DNA of 62,877 bases. Origin: an uncultured Holophagaceae bacterium (GTDB taxonomy: Bacteria; Acidobacteriota; Holophagae; Holophagales; Holophagaceae). Location: contig CAISFO010000053.1 of NCBI GenBank assembly GCA_903884655.1, positions 1 to 62,877 of the forward strand, given 5' to 3'. The notes under the pieces were generated by a model that saw only the letters and a list, made by a program, of their open reading frames with translations, ran no database searches and was not told the origin of the DNA. A program made the translations under genes and the position numbers. Positions 9,327 through 18,672 of the stretch are shown piece after piece (the first letter of the stretch is position 1; each line of letters starts with the position of its first letter).

Positions 9327-10006
9327 GCCGCCAGCCGGACCATGACAAGCATCAACACGAACAACCCGCCTGTCATGCATCCCAGCAGCACCACATGCAG
9401 GACCGTGGCGGCAATCCCCCGCCAGGGTTCGCATCCATGCCGGGCGGCCAGAGCAAACCCCCGGAACAACCACAAGTAGGCGTCCAGCAACAGCAGGGGC
9501 AGAGCCAGAGCCCCGCCGACCAGGGGCAGGTATCCAAGCAATCCCACCAAGGTCCCAACGGCTGCGATGCGCAAGGCCTCGGCCTCCGCCAGGAGGCTGG
9601 TCCGGAATCCGCGGTGGTGCTTCATCCCCCCGAGCAGCCAGAGCGCCGCATGGTCCCAGACGGCGTGGTGGAGCCAAGTCCCCAGCACCACCAGGGGCAC
9701 CAGAAGAAGAACCCAGGGGAGAAGCCTTCCGAAGGGCGGAGCTGGGGGCAAAGTCGCGATCAGGTCAGAAAGGTCCCCCGGATCCAATCCCAGCGTCCCC
9801 AACCATTCCGGGAGAACGGCCCCCTGCCGCACGGCCATATAACTTCTGAGCCCTAGGCGCACCAGCCAGACCGCATTGAAGGCGGCCAGGGGCATCCAAA
9901 CCAGCGCCATGCCTCCGACGGCTCTGCCAAGCGTCGGGGGGGGGTGCTTGAACGCAAGTCCCGGACCCACCAGGGCCCGGAAGGAGTCTGCAAAGGGGAA
10001 CCGCAT
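9323..10006 (-). CDS. Yip1-like integral membrane protein
   Basis: The 227-residue protein has about five hydrophobic segments with short polar loops. A cytoplasmic N-terminus is followed by helices around residues 30-50, 95-115, 145-170 and 195-225. The layout and the HHAVWDH segment between helices resemble Yip1-domain proteins of bacteria, whose function is not known. The start shares one base with the previous stop (TAATG), and its own stop overlaps the DUF2752 start, so the three genes form a tight unit. Confidence 0.55.
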   Translation of the reverse strand: MRFPFADSFRALVGPGLAFKHPPPTLGRAVGGMALVWMPLAAFNAVWLVRLGLRSYMAVRQGAVLPEWLGTLGLDPGDLSDLIATLPPAPPFGRLLPWVLLLVPLVVLGTWLHHAVWDHAALWLLGGMKHHRGFRTSLLAEAEALRIAAVGTLVGLLGYLPLVGGALALPLLLLDAYLWLFRGFALAARHGCEPWRGIAATVLHVVLLGCMTGGLFVLMLVMVRLAA

Positions 10007-10686
10007 TACTTTCTCAGAAAGAGGGCTTCGTACTCGCGAAGGGCCACTGGGTCGCCGTCCCGCTTCAGCGGACCATGGAAGTCTCTGGGGCTGAGCTCGG
10101 CAAATTCCCCGAAGGTGGCGACGTTCCCATTGATGTAGGCGATGAATTCATCCTGGCGCCCCTTGATATAGCCTCGGAAGGGACGTGCCACCACCCCAAG
10201 CACGGCGGAATCCAGGGCAGTCCAGGTCTGCAAGTGGCTTTCAAATCCACCTTTGCCTTCCCAGTACCGGTAGGAGGTGAGCATCCTTGCACCCACGGCA
10301 AAGGGGGCCTTGAGGCGGCCCCGCTCCGCCCGACCCTCCACCAGATACACCCGTTGACCAGGACGCCGGTAGACGAGGCGCAGGGTGCCCCTGAGCCCCC
10401 TGGTATCGTCAATGCTCCAGGCCCCATCGGGATGAACGAAGGCGTAAAAGCCGGGCACGAACTGGCAATTTCGCCACATGGCCGCACCCAGGACCGGATG
10501 GTCGAAAAGCTTGTCCATCGTGGCGAGCCGCACATGCTTGGGTTGAGTCCTGGTCTCGAAAACAAAATCGGCCCGTTTCACGATATCCAGGGCCTCGGCC
10601 TGGGCTGCCGGTGGCAACTGGTCCAGGAAGGCCGGTGTCTGGGCCTGGAGGCTCCAAACCATCAGGGCAATGAACGGGGTGCGCAT
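10006..10686 (-). CDS. Secreted protein of unknown function
   Basis: The 226-residue product begins with a short signal peptide (MRTPFIALMVWSLQAQ). The rest is rich in Arg, Phe, Tyr and Gly, with a mixed alpha/beta pattern. Its middle (residues 60-190) contains several aromatic strands such as GFYAFVHPDG and LVYRRPGQRVYLVEGR. That arrangement could be a START-like or lipid-binding periplasmic domain, but I cannot name a family. It is the first gene of the minus-strand run leading through Yip1-like, DUF2752, roadblock-like and nupC, and is divergent from the large HEAT-repeat gene, with about 70 bases between them. Confidence 0.6.
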   Translation of the reverse strand: MRTPFIALMVWSLQAQTPAFLDQLPPAAQAEALDIVKRADFVFETRTQPKHVRLATMDKLFDHPVLGAAMWRNCQFVPGFYAFVHPDGAWSIDDTRGLRGTLRLVYRRPGQRVYLVEGRAERGRLKAPFAVGARMLTSYRYWEGKGGFESHLQTWTALDSAVLGVVARPFRGYIKGRQDEFIAYINGNVATFGEFAELSPRDFHGPLKRDGDPVALREYEALFLRK

Positions 10687-10759
10687 GGGAAAACGCTAAC
10701 ACTTCCAGACGAAAATGGTGGTTCTTGACCCGGCAGCCCTCCGGACCGATGGAGAATGG

Positions 10760-13429
10760 ATGGCTGCTCCCCTTCGACACATCCCCATGACCTCGCTCGA
10801 TGAACTTCGGGCCTGGCTGGGCAACCATCTGGAAGGCGACTCGGCCTCCCAGGTTCGCCTCCACCAGCTGCTGCAACAGCTCCGCCAGATGGCCCTGCCC
10901 GAACTGGGTTCCCGGCTGGTCAGGCCATCGAGTTCGCCAGCCCTGAAAAAATTCATCTTCGGGCTCACGGTGAAATTCGACTGGCCGGAGTGGGTTCCGC
11001 TCTTCTTCCAGGCCCTTTCGCACGAACCCGACCTGGGGGTGTTCGACGAGGGTTGCGCGGCCCTCGGACGTCTTGAACTCCGGTCGGCCAGGGAAGCCCT
11101 TCTGAAGCTGGCCGCTCAGCGGACCGACCCCGATCGGCAGCTGATCCTGCGCAGGGAACTGGGCGGACAGGAAGCGCTGCAACCCCTTTCCTTCTACCTT
11201 GGGCGCCTGCTGGAGGGGGAGACCAACACCCGGTTGGCCCACCAAGGGGCCCGCGGCCTCGCCGCCGTGGCCGAACAGGGGGATCTGCCAGTGATCTGGG
11301 AGGCCATGAATGGTGCCGATCCCCTCGCCTCCCGGCTCTTGCTCAGGGCAGCCATGGAACTGCCCGGGGAAGCTCCTGGCCTTAGGCTCCTCGACCTCTT
11401 CAGGGACACCTTGGGAACGCTGGAAGATCTTGAAGCCATCGAAGGTCTGACACACCAGCTGCAGGTCGGCGCCCGATCGGCGGCCAAGGAGGAATTGATC
11501 GCGGCCTTGGGTCGGCAGATGGGTGAGCAGCACGAGGCAACGCTTCAGGCGCTGAGCCAGTCTCTGTCGAAGGGGGAAGGCGGCCAACCACTGCCCATTC
11601 TCGAGAGCCTCAGGGAGCAGGCGCGGGGACCCTACGAGCGGTTCCTGACGGAATCTCTGGGGGTCCTTCTCGAAGGAAAGGTGGCCCGGTTTAGCGCAAT
11701 GGTCACCGAAGCACAGGATTCTGCAGCCAAGCAGCAAATCGTGCTCGGCAGCACCTTGAACCAGGCCTGTGAGGGCCTGGTCCGCCAGGTGCTGGAGGAG
11801 CGGTTATCCGTCAGCCAAGTCGTGGGTTTACTATCCGATGGCTTTGGCCGCTTCCCCAACAGCGAAGGCCTGGACCAGGCTTTCTGTCGACTGGTTCCGG
11901 CCACGGATGAAGCAGGCCTGAGTAAGGTCCACGCTGTGTCAAATCCAAAGCGAAGAACGGCCTGCCTGGATACGCTCGGCGCACGAGAAGAGGATGCGCT
12001 GCTGCCCTTCTTCCTTCATGCGATGCAGGATCCCATCGTCGAAATCGGGCAGCGCGCCATGAATCATCTGGCCAAATTGCCTTCCAGCTATCCAGCCGTG
12101 ATGGACCTCTTCGTATCCGGCCAGCCAGAGAAGGTCCGGACGGCCCTGCGGATTTTCACCGTCAACGCCACCCAGGCGGCCGCCGAGCCGCTGATGAATT
12201 TCCTGAAATCGGATGTCCGGGACGACCTGCTCCTCGAAGCTGTGGAGGCCCTCGGTGCCATCCGGTGCCCATCGGCCAGTCCCGTCCTGCTGGACCTGCT
12301 CCACGATGGCAAGCCTGCCCGTCTGCAGGAGGCCCTGGTGGAGGCCCTGGCAGAGATTGGCACTCCGGAGGCCGGCCTCGGTCTCCTCGCCAAATCTGCC
12401 CAGCTCAAGCTGTCCCATGTACTCATCCGAGCGCTGGAAGGGCTCCTTGCGGCCTTCCCGGGCTTCGAAAGGCCCCTTCCCCAGGACTCGCTGCCTGGCC
12501 TGGAACAGCTTGTCACACGCTGCTGCGATGACCGCGAGGGAGAGGGTCAGCGCCTGCGGGCGATCCTAGCCACACAGCACCTGTATTGTTTTGATCAGGC
12601 CCTCTACGGTCGCCTCAAGGATGCCTTCTCCGACTTCCTGTTCGATCTCCGCACCAAGGGCGGTTGGGACCGCGAGACCAACGACCGGGTGGCCGCGGTG
12701 GTGAAGGAGTTGGGTCGTCGCAGCGCCAGCCTCAGCCACATCGCGGGCTGGGAGGAGAAAGTCCGGGGCATGGTCCAGGCGATCCCGCAGAAGGGCCCCG
12801 GTCGGGCGCCCGCACTGCTGGCGATCCGGGAAGCCCTGCAGGATCCCGAGTTCATCCTGCGGGCCGAACTGGCCGGCGAGCTGGCCACCTTCGTGCTCAG
12901 GGAATTCGAGCGCAAGGACCAGGACTGGAGGGATCTGGCCCGGCTCTGTGAAATCGGCGGCATCACACGCCAGGTGGATCTGGTGGAACCCATTAAGGAG
13001 CTCTTCAGCCGTGCGACCGGACTTGGCCTGCGCAGTGCCGCCAAGGAATCCCTGCTGGCCCTGGGCCTGGACGAGGCAAGCATCTCCAGGCGTGCCCCGA
13101 TCCGTACCATCCTGCTGCTGGAGCCGAGCGCCTTTTTCCGCAAGCGACTCCTGTCGGCCCTGGCCGGGTTTGAGGTCCGGGAGGCGGGCAACCGCCGGGA
13201 TGCGGAACAGGCCCTTGCGGATCACCCGGTGGACCTGTTGCTTTCCGAACAGTCCGATGGGGATGGGGACTTGCGACCCTGGTTGAAGGGCCAGTTGGAG
13301 TCCCGACGGTGCCGTCATGTGCTCCTGTCCACCGCCGCCCGGGATACGGGCCCTGGGGAATCCTGGCTCATGGGCGTGCTGTACAAACCTTATGGGCCTG
13401 AGGCCCTTCTGAAGGCGTTGGAGCCCTGA
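10760..13429 (+). CDS. Large HEAT-repeat protein with C-terminal degenerate receiver domain
   Basis: The ATG at 10760 follows GGAG by five bases and gives 889 residues; the longer frame begins at 10715. Residues 1-770 are almost entirely helical. Paired helices with the HEAT pattern include LLDLLHDGKPARLQEALVEA and VEALGAIRCPSASP, so this is a protein-protein scaffold. The last 110 residues look like a response-regulator receiver. They have a strand (TILLLEPSAFFRKRLL), a helix, a strand ending in LLLSE and a late VLYKPYG carrying the conserved Lys-Pro. The phospho-acceptor position reads Ser-Glu instead of Asp, so it is probably not phosphorylated. It heads a plus-strand run through to the sigma-54 activator. 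Confidence 0.75.
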   Translation: MAAPLRHIPMTSLDELRAWLGNHLEGDSASQVRLHQLLQQLRQMALPELGSRLVRPSSSPALKKFIFGLTVKFDWPEWVPLFFQALSHEPDLGVFDEGCAALGRLELRSAREALLKLAAQRTDPDRQLILRRELGGQEALQPLSFYLGRLLEGETNTRLAHQGARGLAAVAEQGDLPVIWEAMNGADPLASRLLLRAAMELPGEAPGLRLLDLFRDTLGTLEDLEAIEGLTHQLQVGARSAAKEELIAALGRQMGEQHEATLQALSQSLSKGEGGQPLPILESLREQARGPYERFLTESLGVLLEGKVARFSAMVTEAQDSAAKQQIVLGSTLNQACEGLVRQVLEERLSVSQVVGLLSDGFGRFPNSEGLDQAFCRLVPATDEAGLSKVHAVSNPKRRTACLDTLGAREEDALLPFFLHAMQDPIVEIGQRAMNHLAKLPSSYPAVMDLFVSGQPEKVRTALRIFTVNATQAAAEPLMNFLKSDVRDDLLLEAVEALGAIRCPSASPVLLDLLHDGKPARLQEALVEALAEIGTPEAGLGLLAKSAQLKLSHVLIRALEGLLAAFPGFERPLPQDSLPGLEQLVTRCCDDREGEGQRLRAILATQHLYCFDQALYGRLKDAFSDFLFDLRTKGGWDRETNDRVAAVVKELGRRSASLSHIAGWEEKVRGMVQAIPQKGPGRAPALLAIREALQDPEFILRAELAGELATFVLREFERKDQDWRDLARLCEIGGITRQVDLVEPIKELFSRATGLGLRSAAKESLLALGLDEASISRRAPIRTILLLEPSAFFRKRLLSALAGFEVREAGNRRDAEQALADHPVDLLLSEQSDGDGDLRPWLKGQLESRRCRHVLLSTAARDTGPGESWLMGVLYKPYGPEALLKALEP

Positions 13430-13462
13430 CCGGATATGCTCTTCATCTGATCCGAGGCCTTC

Positions 13463-14929
13463 ATGTTTGTCCTGTCTTCCTGGTTCCGACCTTCGGCCGC
13501 TCTGCTCTGCGTCCTGCCGGCCCTGGCGCAGACCCCGGACGGCGACCTGGCAGAACGGCTCTACCGTAGTGGGGAACGGGCCTATTCGGCCAAGGCCTAC
13601 AAGGAGGCTCTCGACACCTGGAGCCAGTTGCTGCAGGCAGATCCGAAAAGCGAATTCGCGCCCATGGCCCTGCTCAGGCTCGCCCGGCACCAGGTGGAGA
13701 TTGAGCATAATCCCGATGGGGCCATGCCCATTCTGGACCGGTTGCGGAGCGAGTACATCAAATCGCCCGAAGCTCCGGAGGGATTGCTGCTGAGGGGCGT
13801 GCTGCTGGCGAAACAGGCCCGCCGCCCCACCGAGTTGAAGGATGCCATGGCGGAATTCAACCGTATCCTGGACCTCTTTCCCGATGCCGCCGCCTGTGGA
13901 GAAGCCCATTTCCAGTTGGGTCTGGCATGGCGGGACCAGGGTCAGTGGGGCCGGGCGCTCCAGCAGTTCGTGGACGCCTTCCGCCTGCACTCCGGCTCTG
14001 CGGTGGTGCCCCAGGCCATGTTGGAGGCTGCGGAAACCCTCGACCTGATGGGCGACCTGCCGGGTTGCCTCCAGATGCTGCAGCGCCTGCGCGCCGAAGC
14101 GCCACAGTCGCCCCAAGCCCAGGAAGCAGCCTGGCGCATGGCTGTCCGGGTGAAACACCGGCTGCAGAAGCCGCCCCTCAAAAGCGAGGGAGCCTGGCCG
14201 GTGGGCCGCACCAAGTGGCTGAAGACACCCACACTTCTGAGTCTGGCTCCCGACGGGGATCTTCTGATTTTCCAGAACGACCTCGACCGGACCTTCCGCC
14301 TCCATGAAGAGGTCCTGACGCCGGTGGGTCCCCCAGCATCTGGCACCCGGGCCTTGACCTCCGTGCCTGGCTCCGTCTGGATGCTCACCAAGACGGGCCT
14401 GATGCGGGCCGAGGCAATCGCCCCCCAGCCCCTCGGTACCCTGGCAGCCATTTCAGGTGCCGTCCTGGACCGATGGGGCAACCTCTGGGTAGCGGATGCC
14501 AAGACACCCGCCTTGACCGTGTTCGCTCCCAACTGGGCATCCCGGACCATCGCCTCACCAACGGCCAATGCATTGGCGCCACTCCCCACCGGGGGCGTCG
14601 CCATCGCCGCCGATGCGGACCGGAAACTGCTCTTCCTGGATACCGAGGGGCAGCCGCGCACCATCATTCCCTACGGCAAGGACCTGCCTGCTCCGTTCCG
14701 CTATGTGACAGCCCTGGCCGCGGACGGCGCCGGTCATTTGGCCGCGCTGGTGGATGGCGGTGATTTCGGTGAAGGCGTGGTGATCTATGGACCCGATGGG
14801 ACCGTCCTCCGTCAGGCCACATTCAAGGCCCTTGGCATCACGGGGCGCATCACGTCTCTCGCCCTGGACCACTCTGGCGGCGTGATCCTGTGCGACCGCC
14901 GAAACGATCTGCTCCTCCGGTTGAACTGA
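13463..14929 (+). CDS. Secreted TPR-repeat protein with C-terminal propeller-like half
   Basis: The 488-residue product has a signal peptide ending near ALAQT. Residues 25-225 are tetratricopeptide-like helices (RLYRSGERAYSAKAYKEAL, GEAHFQLGLAWRDQGQWGRAL), similar to the YbgF/BamD style of periplasmic TPR proteins. From about residue 245 the pattern changes to short beta strands with repeats such as GNLWVADAKTP and GGVAIAADADRKLLFLD, which resemble NHL or Vgb propeller blades. It may be a periplasmic adaptor. It ends one base before the next gene starts (TGATATG), implying co-translation with the PEGA protein. Confidence 0.7.
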   Translation: MFVLSSWFRPSAALLCVLPALAQTPDGDLAERLYRSGERAYSAKAYKEALDTWSQLLQADPKSEFAPMALLRLARHQVEIEHNPDGAMPILDRLRSEYIKSPEAPEGLLLRGVLLAKQARRPTELKDAMAEFNRILDLFPDAAACGEAHFQLGLAWRDQGQWGRALQQFVDAFRLHSGSAVVPQAMLEAAETLDLMGDLPGCLQMLQRLRAEAPQSPQAQEAAWRMAVRVKHRLQKPPLKSEGAWPVGRTKWLKTPTLLSLAPDGDLLIFQNDLDRTFRLHEEVLTPVGPPASGTRALTSVPGSVWMLTKTGLMRAEAIAPQPLGTLAAISGAVLDRWGNLWVADAKTPALTVFAPNWASRTIASPTANALAPLPTGGVAIAADADRKLLFLDTEGQPRTIIPYGKDLPAPFRYVTALAADGAGHLAALVDGGDFGEGVVIYGPDGTVLRQATFKALGITGRITSLALDHSGGVILCDRRNDLLLRLN

Positions 14930-14930
14930 T

Positions 14931-16958
14931 ATGCGCCTCCGACTGCTGCTTGCGATCCCCGTCTTCTGCGTCGCCCTGTGGGGTCAGGACTCTGCCCTCA
15001 AGGAAACCTTCCTGCAGGCCAAGACCCTCTGGGCCACCCAGGGTGACCGGGAAGGCGCCACGACCCGGTTCGACAGCGTCGTGGCCTCACTCACTTCGCA
15101 ACAGGCCACTCTGGAGCCGGAGTGGATCCAGGTGCTTTGCGAGAGCTACAACTGGCTTGCTGTCCTCGATGACCGCAGCGCCCAGAATCGGCCCCGGGCC
15201 CAGGTCCGTCTGCAGGCCCTGATGGAACTGAACCCGGACTTCGAACTGGACCGCGCCCTGACCTCCCAGCGCCTCCTCGCCCTCTACGATCGGATGAAGG
15301 GTGAGAAATTCGCCTTGGTCAAGCTGGCCTACCTTCCGGAGGGGGGGCGGCTGCTGGTCGACGGCAAGCCGACCTCCCTGCTGCCGCGCAGGTTCCTCCC
15401 CTTCGGCCTCCACAAGCTGAGTTACAGCCGTCCAGGCTACGCCGGCTCCGAGGTCACGCTGGAACTCGGCCCGCGGGACGTGAAGGCCGCCGACTTCAAG
15501 CTGACCCGCACGGCTTCGACGATCACCCTCTATGTGCAGCCGCGCGACACCGAGGTCCTCCTGGATGGACAGAGCATCGGTTTCGCCATAGGTCAGGCCG
15601 GTGAAAACGCAGCATCCCTCGCCCTGCCCCTGGGTCTCCGACCAGAGGATCTCTCAGCACCTTTTGTCATTCCAGAGCTGCTCCCGGGGAAGCATCGACT
15701 GGAACTGCGGTGCGCCTGCTTCCGGACCAAAATCCTCGAACTGGGTGAAGACCTGGCAACCCCGGCCACGGACCATACCCTTGAGCCCATTCGCCTGGAA
15801 CCCTCCAGGGGATCGGTTTCCATCAGCTCCGCCTGGTCCGGGGGCGAGCTGTTCCTTTCTGGCCAGAGCCGGGGGCTGCTGCCCCTGGCGGACCTACCGG
15901 TCTGTTCGGGAACCTACGACCTTCTGGTCGTGTTCCCCGCGGGGGGGTTCTCCCGCCGGATCACCGTGGAGGACGGGAAGTCTCTGGCGATTGAAGCCAA
16001 ACCCAAGCCGCGCCTGGTTTTTCTGGGTCTCGAAGGTGGCGAATTCACCGGTCGATCCCGGTTCCTGAGCCAACTTGAAGCCCTGGGAGAACGGTTGCCA
16101 ACCCTGGCCTTCCAGGCGGCCCGCGCTGGCGAAACACCCGGAGACGCCCTGGTCCGGCTGAAGGCCTCCCGTGAAGCCGAACTCTTCCTTATGGCCAAGC
16201 CCGTCCAGGACAAGGTGATCCACCGGGTCGAGCTGGTCCTGTCCACCCTCGAAGGCGAAGAGGAACGGATTCTCGTGAAACCTCTGGAGCAGGACCCCCT
16301 GGGAGCACTTGCCGTCCGGATCAACCATCTGCCACTCATCCAGCGGCCCGGCCTGGGCGCGACCTTGCTGGATGTTCCAGGCCAGCCTGGGCCGTGGGTC
16401 CTTGCCGCGTCGGAGGCTTGCTTCAAGGCGGGGTTGCAGCCTGGCAGGCCCATCATCAAGGCCCAAGGAAAGGTCGTCGGCACGGTGCTCGAACTCCAGG
16501 AGCTGCTGGGAACAGCCAAGGGCCCCATCAGCGTAGACCAGGGGGGCGGAATCATGAACCTGCCGGTGCAGATGGAGGGCCTGGAGATCCCCCTGGGGGC
16601 CTCCGACCTTTGCTATCCGGCCCTGCTCGCCCACCTGCGGCTGCTCCAGGCCGGCACCAAGGGAGAGGAAGCAACACTGATCAAGCTCAATGTGGCACTT
16701 GCCTTGATGCAGTTCCGGAAGTACGACAAGGCCATCGAGTTACTGCGCGATGCCCGGCTTTCCATCGGCCGGGGCGTAAGCCAAGGCACCCTCGATTTTC
16801 ATACCGGACGTTGCTTCATTCACCTGGGTGCGAGCTACCAATCCGAAGCAGTGCAGGCATTCCGGCAGGCCCTGAAGTATCCTCAAGCAACCCTTCAAGG
16901 TCCCGATGGCCCCCTGGTCGCACCCATGGCCCGACAGGCTCTCGAAGACCTGAAGTGA
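14931..16958 (+). CDS. Secreted PEGA/TPR-containing protein, function unknown
   Basis: The 675-residue protein has a signal peptide (MRLRLLLAIPVFCVALWGQ). An N-terminal helical region (20-110) looks TPR-like. It is followed by two stretches with PEGA character, GGRLLVDGKPTSLLP at about 139 and DTEVLLDGQSIG at about 203, which in other proteins are surface beta domains. A long beta-rich middle follows, and there is a PDZ-like segment near residues 470-530 (FKAGLQPGRPIIKAQGK). TPR helices return at the end (ALMQFRKYDKAIELL). It lies between the TPR-propeller protein and a one-helix membrane protein. I cannot assign a function. Confidence 0.65.
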   Translation: MRLRLLLAIPVFCVALWGQDSALKETFLQAKTLWATQGDREGATTRFDSVVASLTSQQATLEPEWIQVLCESYNWLAVLDDRSAQNRPRAQVRLQALMELNPDFELDRALTSQRLLALYDRMKGEKFALVKLAYLPEGGRLLVDGKPTSLLPRRFLPFGLHKLSYSRPGYAGSEVTLELGPRDVKAADFKLTRTASTITLYVQPRDTEVLLDGQSIGFAIGQAGENAASLALPLGLRPEDLSAPFVIPELLPGKHRLELRCACFRTKILELGEDLATPATDHTLEPIRLEPSRGSVSISSAWSGGELFLSGQSRGLLPLADLPVCSGTYDLLVVFPAGGFSRRITVEDGKSLAIEAKPKPRLVFLGLEGGEFTGRSRFLSQLEALGERLPTLAFQAARAGETPGDALVRLKASREAELFLMAKPVQDKVIHRVELVLSTLEGEEERILVKPLEQDPLGALAVRINHLPLIQRPGLGATLLDVPGQPGPWVLAASEACFKAGLQPGRPIIKAQGKVVGTVLELQELLGTAKGPISVDQGGGIMNLPVQMEGLEIPLGASDLCYPALLAHLRLLQAGTKGEEATLIKLNVALALMQFRKYDKAIELLRDARLSIGRGVSQGTLDFHTGRCFIHLGASYQSEAVQAFRQALKYPQATLQGPDGPLVAPMARQALEDLK

Positions 16959-16971
16959 GGTGGAGGAATCC

Positions 16972-17358
16972 ATGCGGGAACAGCGCGGCGAAGGAAAACT
17001 CGGGTGCCTCATCTCGATGCTTCTCCTGGGCACCCTCGGGGCAGTGGCCTACAAGGCTGTTCCGATCTACTACGGGAACAGTGAGCTGATCGATGCCTGT
17101 GATTTCATCGCAAGCGGCGCCAGCCGGAAACCCATCGAGATCGTGGAAAAGGAAGTCAAGGAAAAGGCCCGGGAACTGGGTGTCATCGAGGCCCTGATGG
17201 ACAAGACCGCCATCCGGGTCACCAAGTCCGGTGCCGGTGATAGTGGCATCTGCACCATCACCCTCCGCTACAAGCGGACCATCGATTTTTATGGGACCTA
17301 CAAATACACCCTGGTGACTGACAGGCGCATCTCCAAGCCGATCTTCGAAAACATCTGA
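16972..17358 (+). CDS. Single-pass membrane protein of unknown function
   Basis: A GTG at 16960 would also work, but GGAGG lies just five bases before the ATG at 16972, which I prefer. The product has 128 residues. A basic, glycine-containing start (MREQRGEGKLG) leads into one membrane helix (residues 10-30). A soluble domain of about 95 residues follows, with a helix rich in Lys and Glu, then paired strands (TAIRVTKSG, CTITLRYKRTIDFYG). The architecture resembles small DUF4845-type proteins. It is placed after the PEGA protein and before aroA on the same strand. Confidence 0.6.
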   Translation: MREQRGEGKLGCLISMLLLGTLGAVAYKAVPIYYGNSELIDACDFIASGASRKPIEIVEKEVKEKARELGVIEALMDKTAIRVTKSGAGDSGICTITLRYKRTIDFYGTYKYTLVTDRRISKPIFENI

Positions 17359-17400
17359 TCTGCCCTTGCGGTCAACCGCGCCTCACGGCAACCTGCCCAC

Positions 17401-18672
17401 ATGCAGCTGTCACTTCCAGAAGACATCCACCTGGATTCCACGAGCGCCCTGCGCGCCGTGCAGATCCCTGGATCCAAGTCCATCACCAACCGGGCCCTCC
17501 TTCTTGCCGCTCTGGCTCCCGGCACCAGCCGGTTCCGAGGCGGTCTGGAGGCCGAGGACACGCGCTGGATGCGCCAGGCTTTGCGGGGGCTGGGGTTCGC
17601 GCTTGAGGAAGTGGACGGTATCTGGACCGTGCGGGGTGGGGCGAGGCCAAGCGCCAATACCCCCCTGTGGCTCGGCGCCTCGGGCACGACCTTGCGCTTT
17701 CTCTTACCCTGGCTGGCTTTGGCGGCGGAGGGGCCCATCCGGTTGGAGGGTGATCCCCGGCTCTTCGAACGCCCCCTGGGGCCCCTGCTGGACCCACTTC
17801 AGTCCCTGGGCGCGGGCTGGTTCCCGGACGCCGGGGGTGCCTGGCTCCACCCAGCACCCGAGCGTCCACGTCGCCTGAATCTGCGCGTCGATGCCCGTCT
17901 CAGCAGCCAGTTCCTGTCGGGCCTGGCCCTGGCCGCCGCGGCACTCCCGGAACCAAGCCTGCTCACCTGGTCAGAGGTGGCGAGTTCCAGCTACCTGGCC
18001 CTGACCACACAATGGCTGACGCGGTTCGGCTGCGAGGCCGAACTTGACCTTGGCACCTGGCGCATCGCCGGCGGCGGCCTCACCGCCCAGGAGCTGGAGT
18101 TGCCCGGGGACTGGAGCGGAGCCGCGGCCTTTCTGGCGGCCGCTGCTGCCACCGGGAGGAGCATCCAGGTTGGTCCCCTGGATCCGGACGATACCCAGGG
18201 AGACCGGGCCATGGTCTCCATCCTGGAGGCGGCTGGGTGCCGGGTCCACTGGCCTTCGGCCCAGGTGCTCGAACTATCCGGCCCCCTGAACCGAGGCCTG
18301 GATGCCGATCTGACGGACTGCCCCGATCTGGGTCCCGTCCTGGCGGCCCTGGCGGCTCTGGCCCCGGGGCCTTCAGAACTGCGCGGCCTCCAGACCCTGC
18401 CACTCAAGGAGTGTGATCGGCTGGATGCCTCGGCCGAGCTGGTGCGGTGGCTGGGCGGCCAGACAGACGTGATCGGCGATCATACGCTTCGCATCCGGCC
18501 AGGAATGCCCTCCCGGGAACGTCTACCCTTTCATCCAAGAAACGACCACCGGATGGCCTTCGCCGCCGCCCTCGGCGGGCTCCGCTGGGGTGGTGAGCTC
18601 GTGGATCCCCAATGCGTGGCCAAGACCTTCCCGGATTTCTGGGGGGTCTGGCAAGGCATGCTTGGATGCTGA
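17401..18672 (+). CDS. aroA: 3-phosphoshikimate 1-carboxyvinyltransferase (EPSP synthase)
   Basis: The 423-residue enzyme joins phosphoenolpyruvate and shikimate-3-phosphate in aromatic amino-acid synthesis. Family motifs present are PGSKSITNRALLLAA near residue 23, GASGTTLRFL at about 96 (where Escherichia coli has the NAGTA loop), the LKECDRL segment and NDHRMAFAAAL near the C-terminus. Length is normal. The GASGTT loop and overall divergence suggest a class II-like enzyme. Its stop overlaps the start of the sigma-54 activator (ATGCTGA). The gene is embedded among envelope and regulatory genes rather than other aro genes. Confidence 0.93.
   Translation: MQLSLPEDIHLDSTSALRAVQIPGSKSITNRALLLAALAPGTSRFRGGLEAEDTRWMRQALRGLGFALEEVDGIWTVRGGARPSANTPLWLGASGTTLRFLLPWLALAAEGPIRLEGDPRLFERPLGPLLDPLQSLGAGWFPDAGGAWLHPAPERPRRLNLRVDARLSSQFLSGLALAAAALPEPSLLTWSEVASSSYLALTTQWLTRFGCEAELDLGTWRIAGGGLTAQELELPGDWSGAAAFLAAAAATGRSIQVGPLDPDDTQGDRAMVSILEAAGCRVHWPSAQVLELSGPLNRGLDADLTDCPDLGPVLAALAALAPGPSELRGLQTLPLKECDRLDASAELVRWLGGQTDVIGDHTLRIRPGMPSRERLPFHPRNDHRMAFAAALGGLRWGGELVDPQCVAKTFPDFWGVWQGMLGC

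Noticed and set aside
10409..11737. 442-codon minus-strand frame
   Set aside because: It overlaps the secreted unknown gene and the HEAT gene on the opposite strand; its composition is that of an antisense frame.
12566..14305. 579-codon minus-strand frame
   Set aside because: It covers the HEAT and TPR genes antisense; these have signal peptide, repeats and coupled starts, so the long frame is a shadow.
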